A stretch of DNA of 64,000 nucleotides from Pseudomonas marginalis (GTDB taxonomy: Bacteria > Pseudomonadota > Gammaproteobacteria > Pseudomonadales > Pseudomonadaceae). Position numbers and translations under genes: made by a program. Positions 51,772-61,987 of this stretch are shown in pieces. Location of the stretch: positions 3,795,501 to 3,859,500 of the forward strand of contig NZ_FNSU01000003.1 of NCBI RefSeq assembly GCF_900105325.1, given 5' to 3'. The number at the start of each line of letters is the position of its first letter. Positions within the stretch are counted from its first letter, which is position 1. The notes beneath the pieces were generated by a model that did no database searches, had not been told where the DNA came from, and saw only the letters and a list, made by a program, of their open reading frames with translations.

Positions 51772-52404
51772 TCAGGCTTGAACGCTCAGGCCAAATTCGG
51801 CCGAGGCGTCCTGCAACCACAACCACCAGTAATCCGAGAAGCTGCGACGAATCACCAGCTCCCAGGTGTCTTCAGCGGTATGGCGAATCACCAGCTGCGA
51901 CTTGGCGAACACCGTGCCCACCGCCTTGCCCACCGGGAAGTTGTTGGGGTGCACGTCATAGCTGGTGGACTTCATCAGCACATCGCGCACGTTCGGGCCG
52001 CTGAGTTCGAGGATCTGCTGGCCGCCGCTGACGTTGACGACTTGGATATGCAGGTCACCCAGGGCGGCGCGCAGGTTTTGTTCGGCGGCGAATTCCTCAC
52101 CGCCTGGCACGATCAGCAACCACTCATCCGGGCCGAGCCATTGCAGGCTGGTTTCACCTTTGACGATGACCTGCAGGGCGCCAGGCAGTTCGATGCCCAG
52201 GGCCTTGTGCACACCGGCGGCGAAGGCCGCGTCATGGCCGTCGCCACGGATCGTGAGATGACCAAGCAATTTCTTTTCGCGCACGGTCACGCCGGCGTTC
52301 TTGCGGCCCTTGCCGACCAGGCTGGCGAGGTCGGCATGGTGCAGCGACGACTCGGCCTTGGCACCGGAGGTGGGGCGTTGCTGGTAAACATTGGCTGCTG
52401 TCAT
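51772..52404 (-). CDS. soxG: Sarcosine oxidase gamma subunit
   Basis: 210-aa subunit of heterotetrameric sarcosine oxidase. It shows the family features SSLHHADLASLVGKGR, EWLLIVPGGEE and VNVSGGQQILELSGPNVRDVLMKSTSYDVHP, which resemble the GcvT/YgfZ fold. It is required for assembly of the complex with SoxA, SoxB and SoxD. AAAGGTG precedes the ATG. The 145-nt gap to soxA holds a type-II REP pair with the 16-nt insert. Confidence 0.93.
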   Translation of the reverse strand: MTAANVYQQRPTSGAKAESSLHHADLASLVGKGRKNAGVTVREKKLLGHLTIRGDGHDAAFAAGVHKALGIELPGALQVIVKGETSLQWLGPDEWLLIVPGGEEFAAEQNLRAALGDLHIQVVNVSGGQQILELSGPNVRDVLMKSTSYDVHPNNFPVGKAVGTVFAKSQLVIRHTAEDTWELVIRRSFSDYWWLWLQDASAEFGLSVQA

Positions 52405-52444
52405 GGAGCACCTTTCCTGAATTCTGTTGTGAGGCTGATGGCCT

Positions 52445-52533
52445 CATCGGGAGCAAGCCCCCTCCCACATTTGAAAGTATTCACACATCAAAATGTGGGA
52501 GGGGCGGTGCGACGATTCGACTTGCTCCCGATG
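52445..52533. repeat. Type-II REPIN carrying the 16-nt insert
   Basis: ATCGGGAGCAAGCCCCCTCCCAC on the left and GTGGGAGGGG...CTTGCTCCCGAT on the right, only ~25 nt apart. The right arm is interrupted at 52505-52520 by CGGTGCGACGATTCGA, the same 16 nt found in the type-III element at 33091-33106. It lies between soxA and soxG. Confidence 0.85.
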
Positions 52534-52549
52534 GCCGCGCCGCGGTCTA

Positions 52550-55500
52550 TCAGATGTTCTGCCGATCACCCTTAGGATCAAAGAACACCGAAGACACAAT
52601 CTCCGCCTCGATCACGCTGCCATCCGCCTGGGGCGAGAACACCCGCTCACCGATGCGCTTCAAGCCACCCTTGACCACGCCCATGGCAAACGAATAACCC
52701 AGGGAGTTGTGCGCGTAGCTGGAGGTGACGTGACCGACCATCTTCATCGGGATCGTCTGCTTCGGATCGAACACCAGTTGCGCGCCTTCCGGCAGCCACA
52801 CGTTCGGGTCGATCGGCTTCAAGCCCACCAGTTGCTTGCGCTCTTCACGCACACAGTCTTCCCGGTTCATGCCGCGCCAGCCGATCCACGAGAACGGCTT
52901 GGTGCGACCGACACACCAGCCCATGTTCAGGTCGTCCGGGGTCATCGAGCCGTCAGTGTCCTGGCCGACGATGATGAAGCCCTTCTCGGCCCGCAGTACG
53001 TGCATGGTTTCAGTGCCGTACGGGGTCAGGTTGTACTTCTTGCCGGCCGCGACGATCTGTTCCAGCACGCCCATGGCGTAGTCGGCCTGCACGTTGACTT
53101 CGTACGACAGCTCACCGGTAAACGAGATACGGAACACCCGCGCCGGTACGCCACCCACCAGGCCTTCTTTCCAGGTCATGAACGGGAAGCCGTCCTTGTC
53201 CAGGTCGATGTCGGTGACTTCCGCCAGCAGCTTGCGGCTGTTGGGGCCGGACAGGGTCATGGTCGCCCAATGGTCGGTGACCGAGGTGAAGTACACCTTG
53301 AGGTCCGGCCATTCGGTCTGTTGGTAGATTTCCAGCCACTGCAGCACACGGGCGGCGCCGCCGGTGGTGGTGGTCATCAGGAAGTGGTTGTCGGCGAGGC
53401 AGGCGGTAACGCCGTCGTCGAAGACCATGCCGTCTTCCTTGCACATCAGGCCGTAGCGCGCCTTGCCCACGTCGAGCTTGGTCCAGGCGTTGGTGTAGAT
53501 GCGGTTGAGGAACTCACGGGCATCCGGGCCCTGGATATCGATCTTGCCGAGGGTGGACGCATCCAGCAGGCCGACGCTGTCGCGCACGGCCAGGCATTCG
53601 CGTTTTACCGCAGCGTGCAGGTCTTCACCGTTGCGTGGGAAGTACCATGGGCGTTTCCATTGGCCGACGTCTTCGAACTCGGCGCCGTTTTTCACGTGCC
53701 AGGCTTGCAGGGCGGTGTAGCGCACCGGCTCGAAGATGTGCCCACAGTGCCGGCCCGCCACCGCGCCGAAGGTCACCGGCGTGTAGTTGGGGCGGAACAT
53801 GGTGGTGCCCATCTGCGGGATGGTCACGTTCAGCGAGCGCGCGGCAATCGCCAGGCCGTTGACGTTACCGAGCTTGCCCTGGTCGGTGCCGAAGCCCAGC
53901 GCGGTGTAGCGCTTGACGTGTTCCACCGACTCGAAACCTTCGCGGGTGGCCAGTTCGATGGCGGCGGCGGTGACGTCGTTTTGCAGGTCGACAAATTGCT
54001 TCGGCGCCCGTGCGGTCGCTTTCTCGTGAGGCACCTGGAACAGCGCCAGGGTCGGCTCTTCCAGACGGCTCAAGGCTTTTGGCAGCGTACCTTCCACCGG
54101 GGCAAAACCGGCGTCGCTGGCGGCGCGCACGCCGCCTTCAAAACCATCGGCCAGGGAATCGCCAAGGCCGTAGACGCCGTTGATGCCACCGACGCACACA
54201 CGTTTCTGCGGGGCTTCGCCCGGTACAAACCCGAGGATGTCTTCGCGCCAGGTCGGCTTGCCGCCCAGGTGCGAGGCCAAGTGGACCACCGGGCTGTAGC
54301 CGCCGGAGCTGGCCACCAGGTCGCAGTCCAGCCATTCGCCGGGGCTGGTGACTTTATGCGCCTTGACGTCGATCGCGGCGATACGCGCAGCGGTCACGCG
54401 CTTGGTGCCACGGGCCTCGATCACGGCGCTGCCGGTGAGGATACGAATACCTTTGGCGCGGGCTTCTTCAACCAATGCACCGCGTGGGTTGTGGCGCACA
54501 TCGGCCACTGCCACCACTTGCAGGCCCGCATCCAGCCAGTCCAATGCAACGCGGTAGGCATGGTCGTTGTTGGTCGACAGCACCAGTTTCTTGCCCGGTG
54601 CCACGCCGTAGCGGCGCACGTAAGTGGAGACCGCACCGGCCAGCATGTTGCCCGGCACATCGTTGTTGCCGTACACCAGCGGACGCTCGCACGCACCGGT
54701 GGCCAACACCACGCGCTTGGCACGTACACGGTGGATACGCTGGCGCACCACGCCAATCGGCGCACGGTCACCGAGGTGGTCGGTAAGGCGCTCGTGGATG
54801 GTCAGGAAGTTATGGTCGTGGTAGCCGTTGACGGTGGCGCGGGGCAGCAGCACCACGTCCGGCAGGGCTTTCAGTTCGGCGATGACACTGGCGACCCACT
54901 CGGTGGCCGGCTTGCCGTCGAGGCTTTCGCGGGAGTCGAGCAGCGAACCACCGAACTCTTCCTGCTCATCGGCAATGATCACCCGCGCACCACTGCGTGC
55001 TGCAGCCAGTGCAGCGGCGAGGCCGGCAGGGCCGGCGCCGACCACCAGCACGTCGGAATGACGGTTGAAGTTGTCGTAGGTGTCCGGATCGTTCTCGGTC
55101 GGCGAGCGCCCCAGGCCGGCGGCCTTGCGGATGTACTTCTCGTAGGTCATCCAGAACGATTGCGGGTACATGAAGGTTTTGTAGTAGAAGCCCGGCGGCA
55201 TCAGCTTGCCGCCGACCTTGCCGAGGATGCCCATCATGTCGTTGTTGACGCTCGGCCAGCCGTTGGTGCTGGTGGCGACCAAGCCCTGGTACAGCGCCTG
55301 TTGCGTGGCGCGCACGTTAGGGATTTGCGTGGCTTCGGTAGCGCCGATCTGCAGCACGGCGTTCGGCTCTTCGGCACCGGCGGCAAAGATGCCCCGCGGG
55401 CGCGAGTACTTGAAGCTGCGGCCGATGATATCGACGCCGTTGGCCAGCAAAGCAGCGGCCAGGGTGTCGCCCTCGAAGCCTTTGTAGCTCTGGCCATTAA

Positions 55501-55567
55501 AACTGAAGGTCAGGACTTTGTTACGGTCGATCCGGCCACCGTTGGACAGGCGATTGATCTGGCTCAT
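52550..55567 (-). CDS. soxA: Sarcosine oxidase alpha subunit
   Basis: 1005-aa subunit. The N-terminal 2Fe-2S-ferredoxin-like region (about 15-100, GFEGDTLAAALLANGVDIIGRSFKYSRPRG) precedes an NAD-binding Rossmann fold (DVLVVGAGPAGLAAALAAARSGARVIIADEQ, near 170). The C-terminal half is a GcvT-like THF-binding domain (from about 610, SVGLLDASTLGKIDIQGPDAREFLNR) that captures the methyl group as 5,10-methylene-THF. It overlaps soxD by 4 nt. Confidence 0.96.
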   Translation of the reverse strand: MSQINRLSNGGRIDRNKVLTFSFNGQSYKGFEGDTLAAALLANGVDIIGRSFKYSRPRGIFAAGAEEPNAVLQIGATEATQIPNVRATQQALYQGLVATSTNGWPSVNNDMMGILGKVGGKLMPPGFYYKTFMYPQSFWMTYEKYIRKAAGLGRSPTENDPDTYDNFNRHSDVLVVGAGPAGLAAALAAARSGARVIIADEQEEFGGSLLDSRESLDGKPATEWVASVIAELKALPDVVLLPRATVNGYHDHNFLTIHERLTDHLGDRAPIGVVRQRIHRVRAKRVVLATGACERPLVYGNNDVPGNMLAGAVSTYVRRYGVAPGKKLVLSTNNDHAYRVALDWLDAGLQVVAVADVRHNPRGALVEEARAKGIRILTGSAVIEARGTKRVTAARIAAIDVKAHKVTSPGEWLDCDLVASSGGYSPVVHLASHLGGKPTWREDILGFVPGEAPQKRVCVGGINGVYGLGDSLADGFEGGVRAASDAGFAPVEGTLPKALSRLEEPTLALFQVPHEKATARAPKQFVDLQNDVTAAAIELATREGFESVEHVKRYTALGFGTDQGKLGNVNGLAIAARSLNVTIPQMGTTMFRPNYTPVTFGAVAGRHCGHIFEPVRYTALQAWHVKNGAEFEDVGQWKRPWYFPRNGEDLHAAVKRECLAVRDSVGLLDASTLGKIDIQGPDAREFLNRIYTNAWTKLDVGKARYGLMCKEDGMVFDDGVTACLADNHFLMTTTTGGAARVLQWLEIYQQTEWPDLKVYFTSVTDHWATMTLSGPNSRKLLAEVTDIDLDKDGFPFMTWKEGLVGGVPARVFRISFTGELSYEVNVQADYAMGVLEQIVAAGKKYNLTPYGTETMHVLRAEKGFIIVGQDTDGSMTPDDLNMGWCVGRTKPFSWIGWRGMNREDCVREERKQLVGLKPIDPNVWLPEGAQLVFDPKQTIPMKMVGHVTSSYAHNSLGYSFAMGVVKGGLKRIGERVFSPQADGSVIEAEIVSSVFFDPKGDRQNI

Positions 55568-55866
55568 ACCTTCTCTCCAGAAGCCTTGGCGGTGAATTGC
55601 GGCTGGGTGCCAATCTTGTAGGTTTCAAGAATTTCGTAGGTCACGGTGTCGCGGGTCGCGTTGAAGTACTGGCGGCAACCGGCGGCGTGAATCCACAGTT
55701 CGTGGTGCAGGCCACGGGGGTTATCGCGGAAGAACATGTAGTCGCCCCACTGCTCGTCGGTGCAGGCATTCGGGTCCAGCGGGCGCGGGATGTGCGCTTG
55801 GCCGGACGCGTGGAATTCCTCTTCGGAGCGCAGTTCGCCACAGTGAGGACAGAAGATATGCAACAT
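55564..55866 (-). CDS. soxD: Sarcosine oxidase delta subunit
   Basis: 100 aa with the zinc-binding pattern HIFCPHCGELRSEEEF at the N-terminus and the family segment RDNPRGLHHELWIHAAGCRQYFNATRDT. It is a small structural subunit bound to SoxA. AGGAG lies upstream, 15 nt separate it from soxB, and its stop overlaps the soxA start as ATGA. Confidence 0.95.
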   Translation of the reverse strand: MLHIFCPHCGELRSEEEFHASGQAHIPRPLDPNACTDEQWGDYMFFRDNPRGLHHELWIHAAGCRQYFNATRDTVTYEILETYKIGTQPQFTAKASGEKV

Positions 55867-55881
55867 AGGGAATTTCTCCTG

Positions 55882-57132
55882 TTAGTGGGCGACGGCCGCA
55901 GCGCCGTGTTCGTCGATCAACGCACCGTTGTGGAAACGGTCGATGGAGAAAGGCGCCGCCAATGGGTGCATTTCACCCTTCGCGAGGCTGGCGGCAAATA
56001 CGTTGCCTGAGCCCGGCGTGGCCTTGAAGCCACCGGTGCCCCAACCGCAGTTGAAGAACATGTTCGGTACCGGGGTCTTGGAGATGATCGGGCACGCATC
56101 CGGCGTGGTGTCGACGATGCCGCCCCACTGACGGTTCATGCGCACCCGCGACAGCACCGGGAACATCTCGACGATGGCCTGGATGGTGTGTTCGATCACC
56201 GGGTACGAGCCGCGCTGGCCGTAGCCGTTGTAGCCGTCGATACCGGCTCCGATCACCAGGTCGCCCTTGTCGGACTGGCTGATGTAGCCGTGCACGGCGT
56301 TGGACATGATCACGCTGTCGATAATTGGTTTGATCGGCTCCGACACCAACGCTTGCAGCGGGTGGGATTCGATCGGCAGGCGGAAGCCCGCCAGCGAGGC
56401 CATGTGCCCGGAGTTACCGGCGGTCACCACGCCGACGCGCTTGGCGCCGATAAAGCCCTTGTTGGTTTCCACACCGATGCACACGCCGTTTTCCTTGCGG
56501 AAGCCGATCACTTCGGTCTGCTGGATCAGGTCCACGCCGAGTGCGTCGGCGGCGCGGGCAAAGCCCCAGGCCACGGCATCGTGACGAGCCACGCCGCCGC
56601 GACGTTGCACGGTGGCACCGAGTACCGGGTAACGGGTGTTTTTCGAGCAATCCAGATACGGAATCTCGTCGGCCACTTGCTTGGCATTCAGCAGCTCGCC
56701 ATCCACGCCATTCAGGCGGTTGGCGCTGACGCGACGCTCGGAATCACGGATGTCCTGCAGGGTGTGGCACAGGTTGTAGACGCCACGCTGGGAGAACATC
56801 ACGTTGTAGTTCAGGTCCTGGGACAGGCCTTCCCACAATTTCATCGCGTGTTCGTACAGGTGCGCCGACTCGTCCCACAGGTAGTTGGAACGCACGATGG
56901 TGGTGTTGCGCGCTGTGTTACCGCCGCCCAACCAGCCTTTCTCGACCACGGCCACGTTGGTGATGCCGTGCTCTTTCGCCAGGTAGTAAGCCGTCGCCAG
57001 ACCATGCCCGCCGCCGCCGACGATGACCACGTCGTAGACCTTTTTCGGGGTCGGCGTGCGCCACATCTTCTGCCAGTTTTCGTGGTGGCTGAGGGAGTGC
57101 TTGAAGAGGCCGAAGCCCGAGTAGCGTTGCAT
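55882..57132 (-). CDS. soxB: Sarcosine oxidase beta subunit
   Basis: 416-aa flavoprotein subunit that oxidises sarcosine. The FAD fold is VYDVVIVGGGGHGLATAYYLAKEHG (about 33-57). The covalent-flavin region and PVLGATVQRRGGVARHDAVAWGF follow; the C-terminus has FFNCGWGTGGFKATPGSG. I chose the Met at 57132 because GGAG is then 8 nt away; the Met at 57138 leaves only 2-3 nt. It lies 22 nt after glyA. Confidence 0.95.
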   Translation of the reverse strand: MQRYSGFGLFKHSLSHHENWQKMWRTPTPKKVYDVVIVGGGGHGLATAYYLAKEHGITNVAVVEKGWLGGGNTARNTTIVRSNYLWDESAHLYEHAMKLWEGLSQDLNYNVMFSQRGVYNLCHTLQDIRDSERRVSANRLNGVDGELLNAKQVADEIPYLDCSKNTRYPVLGATVQRRGGVARHDAVAWGFARAADALGVDLIQQTEVIGFRKENGVCIGVETNKGFIGAKRVGVVTAGNSGHMASLAGFRLPIESHPLQALVSEPIKPIIDSVIMSNAVHGYISQSDKGDLVIGAGIDGYNGYGQRGSYPVIEHTIQAIVEMFPVLSRVRMNRQWGGIVDTTPDACPIISKTPVPNMFFNCGWGTGGFKATPGSGNVFAASLAKGEMHPLAAPFSIDRFHNGALIDEHGAAAVAH

Positions 57133-57154
57133 AGTCATTACTCCAAAACCGCGC

Positions 57155-58408
<1,254 letters not shown>

Positions 58409-58566
58409 CGCGTCTCTCCCAGCCTTTCGTATTGTTGAGGCCCGTGCAGGGCCCTTTGATGCGATGGTAGGGCTGGCGCAGACAGGCCAAATGCCTGCGC
58501 ACGCCACGCAAAGGTGCGTTTACGACATTAGAGGAGCGCCACGAAATAAATGTGGAATAGGGCTTG

Positions 58567-58656
58567 TGTGGGAGGGGGCTTGCTCCCGATAGCGGTGGGT
58601 CAGCTTGCCTATGCAGTGGCTGACACTCAGCATCGGGAGCAAGCCCCCTCCCACAG
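58567..58656. repeat. Type-II REPIN
   Basis: GTGGGAGGGGGCTTGCTCCC and ATCGGGAGCAAGCCCCCTCCCAC arms in the 251-nt gap between glyA and the TraX-like gene. The glyA promoter must lie between it and 58409; I see no confident -35/-10 pair there. Confidence 0.88.
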
Positions 58657-58659
58657 CGG

Positions 58660-59388
58660 TCAGGCGATGATCTGACGGACCAGTAGCAGCAGGAGGAAAT
58701 GCACTGGATATAAGGCATACGCCCAGCGGCGCATAGGCGGTGGCGAGACATTTTTGGCATGTCGCAATAAGACCAAGCCCGCCAACGGCGCGATCAGACA
58801 CGCGACCAATCCCAGGAGCGCCACTGGCGTGGCGCTATTGAGCAGGATCTGCCATTGGTTGGCGGCCACGCAGACCCATCCTGGCAACACACTGAAGTAC
58901 CAAGGCCGACGAAACACCAGCAACATCGCCAGTGGCAGCAACACACCAAAGAAACCGAACATTAAGTGCGACGAAAATACCGCCGCTATCGTGACGGCGA
59001 TCAACGCCAATCCTCGATCAAAAAACGCCTTCTGCTGCCATCCTCGGGCAACCAGCAGCCCCAACGCCAAGGTGGGCAGCACGTTCAACGTATCGGCGTC
59101 CTCGATAAACAGCCGATACGGCACTTCGCTGATCACGCTGAACAGCAGCAGCCAGCCCAGGTAGCGCCACTGGCCGGTCACCGGCGCATTTCGGGCCCGG
59201 TGCAGGTTCGCCGCAATCGCCAGGCAAAACCACGGAAACGCCAGGCGCCCCGGCACATACAGGCCATCGAGGCTCAGACCGACATAACGCAGGTGGTCCA
59301 GCACCATGCTCAGCAGCGCCAGCCACTTGAGCAAATCCAAAGCGCCATCACGGACGCGTCCGACAGGCATCGTTTCAGAACCGTGCAT
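58660..59388 (-). CDS. TraX-family integral membrane protein
   Basis: About 242 aa with roughly seven to eight membrane helices. It starts near ALDLLKWLALLSMVLDHLRY and ends FLLLLLVRQIIA. The DLLKxxA...MxxDH...PxF pattern is that of TraX proteins (F-pilin acetylation in plasmids); chromosomal homologues are thought to be membrane acyltransferases of unknown substrate. The start is uncertain: the ATG at 59388 has GGGGA close by, while the upstream ATG at 59409 has no Shine-Dalgarno. Confidence 0.78.
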   Translation of the reverse strand: MHGSETMPVGRVRDGALDLLKWLALLSMVLDHLRYVGLSLDGLYVPGRLAFPWFCLAIAANLHRARNAPVTGQWRYLGWLLLFSVISEVPYRLFIEDADTLNVLPTLALGLLVARGWQQKAFFDRGLALIAVTIAAVFSSHLMFGFFGVLLPLAMLLVFRRPWYFSVLPGWVCVAANQWQILLNSATPVALLGLVACLIAPLAGLVLLRHAKNVSPPPMRRWAYALYPVHFLLLLLVRQIIA

Positions 59389-59478
59389 AATTCCCCAGTG
59401 ACTTTGCATTTACAGTGCGTGCGCAGCGCCAACCATCTTGGTTACAGTGCGCACCAACATCGACCACAGGAATGGGCC

Positions 59479-60519
59479 ATGACCGACAAGAGCCAACAAT
59501 TCGCCAGTGACAACTATTCGGGCATTTGCCCCGAAGCCTGGGCCGCCATGGAACAAGCCAACCAGGGTCATCAACGTGCCTACGGTGATGATGAATGGAC
59601 CCACCGCGCCGCCGACGGTTTCCGCAACCTGTTCGAAACCGACTGCGAAGTGTTCTTCGCCTTCAACGGTACGGCCGCCAACTCCCTGGCGCTGTCCTCC
59701 TTGTGCCAGAGCTACCATAGCGTGATTTGCTCGGAAACCGCCCACGTCGAAACCGACGAATGCGGCGCGCCGGAGTTTTTCTCAAACGGCTCCAAGCTGC
59801 TCACAGCCCGCACCGAAAACGGCAAGCTGACCCCGGAATCGATCCGCGAGATCGCCCTCAAGCGCCAGGACATCCACTACCCCAAACCCCGCGTAGTGAC
59901 CCTGACCCAGGCCACCGAAGTCGGCAGCGTCTACACCCCGGAAGAAATCCGCGCCATCAGTGCTACCTGCAAGGAACTGGGGCTGAACCTGCACATGGAC
60001 GGCGCACGCTTTTCCAACGCCTGTGCTTTCCTCGGCTGCTCACCCGCCGACCTGACCTGGAAAGCCGGAGTGGACGTGTTGTGCTTTGGCGGCACCAAGA
60101 ACGGCATGGCCGTGGGTGAAGCCATCCTGTTCTTCAACCACAAACTGGCGGAAGACTTCGACTACCGCTGCAAACAGGCCGGCCAGCTGGCCTCGAAAAT
60201 GCGCTTCCTGTCCGCCCCTTGGGTGGGACTGCTGGAAAACGACGCCTGGCTCAAACATGCGCGCCACGCCAACCACTGCGCGCAATTGCTCAGTAGCCTG
60301 GTGGCGGATATTCCCGGTGTGGAGTTGATGTTCCCGGTGCAGGCCAACGGTGTGTTCCTGCAACTGTCGGAACCGGCGATTGCCGCGCTGACGGCCAAGG
60401 GCTGGCGCTTCTATACCTTCATCGGCAAAGGCGGTGCGCGGTTCATGTGCGCGTGGGATACCGACGAAGAGCGAGTAAGAGAATTGGCCGCAGACATCCG
60501 CGAAGTCATGGGCGCCTGA
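59479..60519 (+). CDS. ltaE: Low-specificity L-threonine aldolase
   Basis: 346-aa PLP enzyme that splits threonine and allo-threonine into glycine and acetaldehyde. PLP Lys is in VDVLCFGGTKNGMAVGE (near residue 207); AETAHVETDECGAPEF-like and LHMDGARFSNACAFLG segments match the family. AGGAA lies 8 nt before the ATG at 59479. It lies with glycine-metabolism genes and converges with gbcB. Confidence 0.94.
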   Translation: MTDKSQQFASDNYSGICPEAWAAMEQANQGHQRAYGDDEWTHRAADGFRNLFETDCEVFFAFNGTAANSLALSSLCQSYHSVICSETAHVETDECGAPEFFSNGSKLLTARTENGKLTPESIREIALKRQDIHYPKPRVVTLTQATEVGSVYTPEEIRAISATCKELGLNLHMDGARFSNACAFLGCSPADLTWKAGVDVLCFGGTKNGMAVGEAILFFNHKLAEDFDYRCKQAGQLASKMRFLSAPWVGLLENDAWLKHARHANHCAQLLSSLVADIPGVELMFPVQANGVFLQLSEPAIAALTAKGWRFYTFIGKGGARFMCAWDTDEERVRELAADIREVMGA

Positions 60520-60544
60520 CAATGACTCACTGATGTGCATAAAA

Positions 60545-60580
60545 CAAATGTGGGAGGGAGCAAGCCCCCTCCCACATTTG
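60545..60580. repeat. Collapsed type-II REPIN, 36-nt palindrome
   Basis: CAAATGTGGGAGGG and CCCTCCCACATTTG arms are separated by only AGCAAGCC, as if the core and inner REP halves had been deleted. It lies between the convergent ltaE and gbcB genes and can fold into a stable hairpin for both transcripts. Confidence 0.85.
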
Positions 60581-60605
60581 GATTGTGTTGTGCCTGCTCG
60601 AGCAA

Positions 60606-61706
60606 TCAGAACTCGATGCGCACATCGCCCTTCGGTACGCTGCAGCACGACAGGATGTAGCCTTCGGCTTCGTCTTCCTCGGTAATCCCGCCGTTGTGGT
60701 CCATCTCCACCTCACCGCCCAGCTTCATCACCTTGCACGTCCCGCAAATCCCCATGCCGCAGGCCTTTGGAATCAACAGACCAAGCTTGGCCGCCGCTGC
60801 GTGGACGGTCTCGCCAGGGGCGACGCGAATGCTCTTGCCCGAGGCGATGAACTCCACCTGATGCAGATCCGCCAGGTCGATTTCCGGGGCATCCGCCGCT
60901 TGCTCGGCCTGCTCCACCGCGTCGGCGCGGGCTTCCGGCGGCGTAGCGCCGAAGGATTCCTCGTGGTAGCGCGCCATGTCGAAACCGGCGACTTCCAACA
61001 GGCGTTTCACCGCATTCATGTAGGGCGTCGGGCCGCAGCAGAACACTTCGCGCTCAAGGAAGTCGGGCACCATCAGTTCGAGCATCTTGTGATTCAAGTA
61101 GCCGCGATAACCGGCCCAGGGCTCGCCCAGGCCATGCTTTTCGCAGATCAGGTGCAGGCTGAAGTTGTCGATCCGCGACGCCATATGCTCCAGCTCGCGG
61201 TGGTAGATGATGTCCTTGGGCGAGCGGGCACTGTGGATAAACGTCATGTCGACGTTGGCGTTGGTGTCGTAGAACCAGCGCGCCATGGACATCACCGGCG
61301 TGATCCCCACGCCGCCACTGAGGTACAGCACTTTCGGGCTGGGGAAGTCGATGGCATTGAACAACCCGACCGGCCCGTGCACCGCCAATTCCTGGCCTTC
61401 ATGCAGGGTGTCGTGCAGCCAGTTGGACACCTTGCCGCCCGGCACACGCTTGATGGTCACCGAGAAGCTGTAGGGCACCGACGGCGAACTGGAAATGGTG
61501 TACGAGCGCATGATCGGCTGGCCGTCGATTTCCAGCTCCAGGGTGACGAACTGCCCCGGCTTGAAAAAGAACAGGATCGGCTGGTCGGCCATAAAGCAGA
61601 AGGTGCGCACATCCCAGGTTTCCTGGATGACTTTGACGCAACGGACGATGTGCCGACCATTGGCCCAGGTCTGGGTGGTTACCGGATTCAGGAAATTATT
61701 GGACAT
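60606..61706 (-). CDS. gbcB: Glycine betaine demethylase reductase subunit
   Basis: 366-aa flavin/2Fe-2S reductase that passes electrons from NAD(P)H to GbcA. The FAD domain has MRSYTISSSPS (about 70-80). The NAD domain has LYLSGGVGITPVMSMARWF and FCCGPTPYM. The C-terminal plant-type ferredoxin has CGMGICGTCK and a distal Cys (ILSCCSVPKG). The ATG at 61706 follows GGAG. It is divergent from gbcA, sharing a 281-nt control region. Confidence 0.93.
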   Translation of the reverse strand: MSNNFLNPVTTQTWANGRHIVRCVKVIQETWDVRTFCFMADQPILFFFKPGQFVTLELEIDGQPIMRSYTISSSPSVPYSFSVTIKRVPGGKVSNWLHDTLHEGQELAVHGPVGLFNAIDFPSPKVLYLSGGVGITPVMSMARWFYDTNANVDMTFIHSARSPKDIIYHRELEHMASRIDNFSLHLICEKHGLGEPWAGYRGYLNHKMLELMVPDFLEREVFCCGPTPYMNAVKRLLEVAGFDMARYHEESFGATPPEARADAVEQAEQAADAPEIDLADLHQVEFIASGKSIRVAPGETVHAAAAKLGLLIPKACGMGICGTCKVMKLGGEVEMDHNGGITEEDEAEGYILSCCSVPKGDVRIEF

Positions 61707-61987
61707 GTTGTTCTCCACCGCCGACGTCGGCCTTATGGTGGCGATTCTGCGTAACGCGGGAACCGCCCATTTACCTATCTGCGACATTCACATACTTATC
61801 GCGACCAGCCCCCATGCCACGGGGGTTGCGCGTCGGGAACAGAGTGGGCCATGTCGCTCATGGATAAGGTTCGGCGCATCAGCAGCCCCACACTCGCTCC
61901 CAACAACGACGTTTTCTTTACGCCTTGCTGCAAACCTGATCAGCCACTATTCGTCGGCCACACAGAATGGCCATGAGGACACACACG

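Noticed and set aside
52493..55621. 1042-codon plus-strand frame over soxA
   Set aside because: It runs opposite a complete sarcosine oxidase alpha gene and has only shadow composition.
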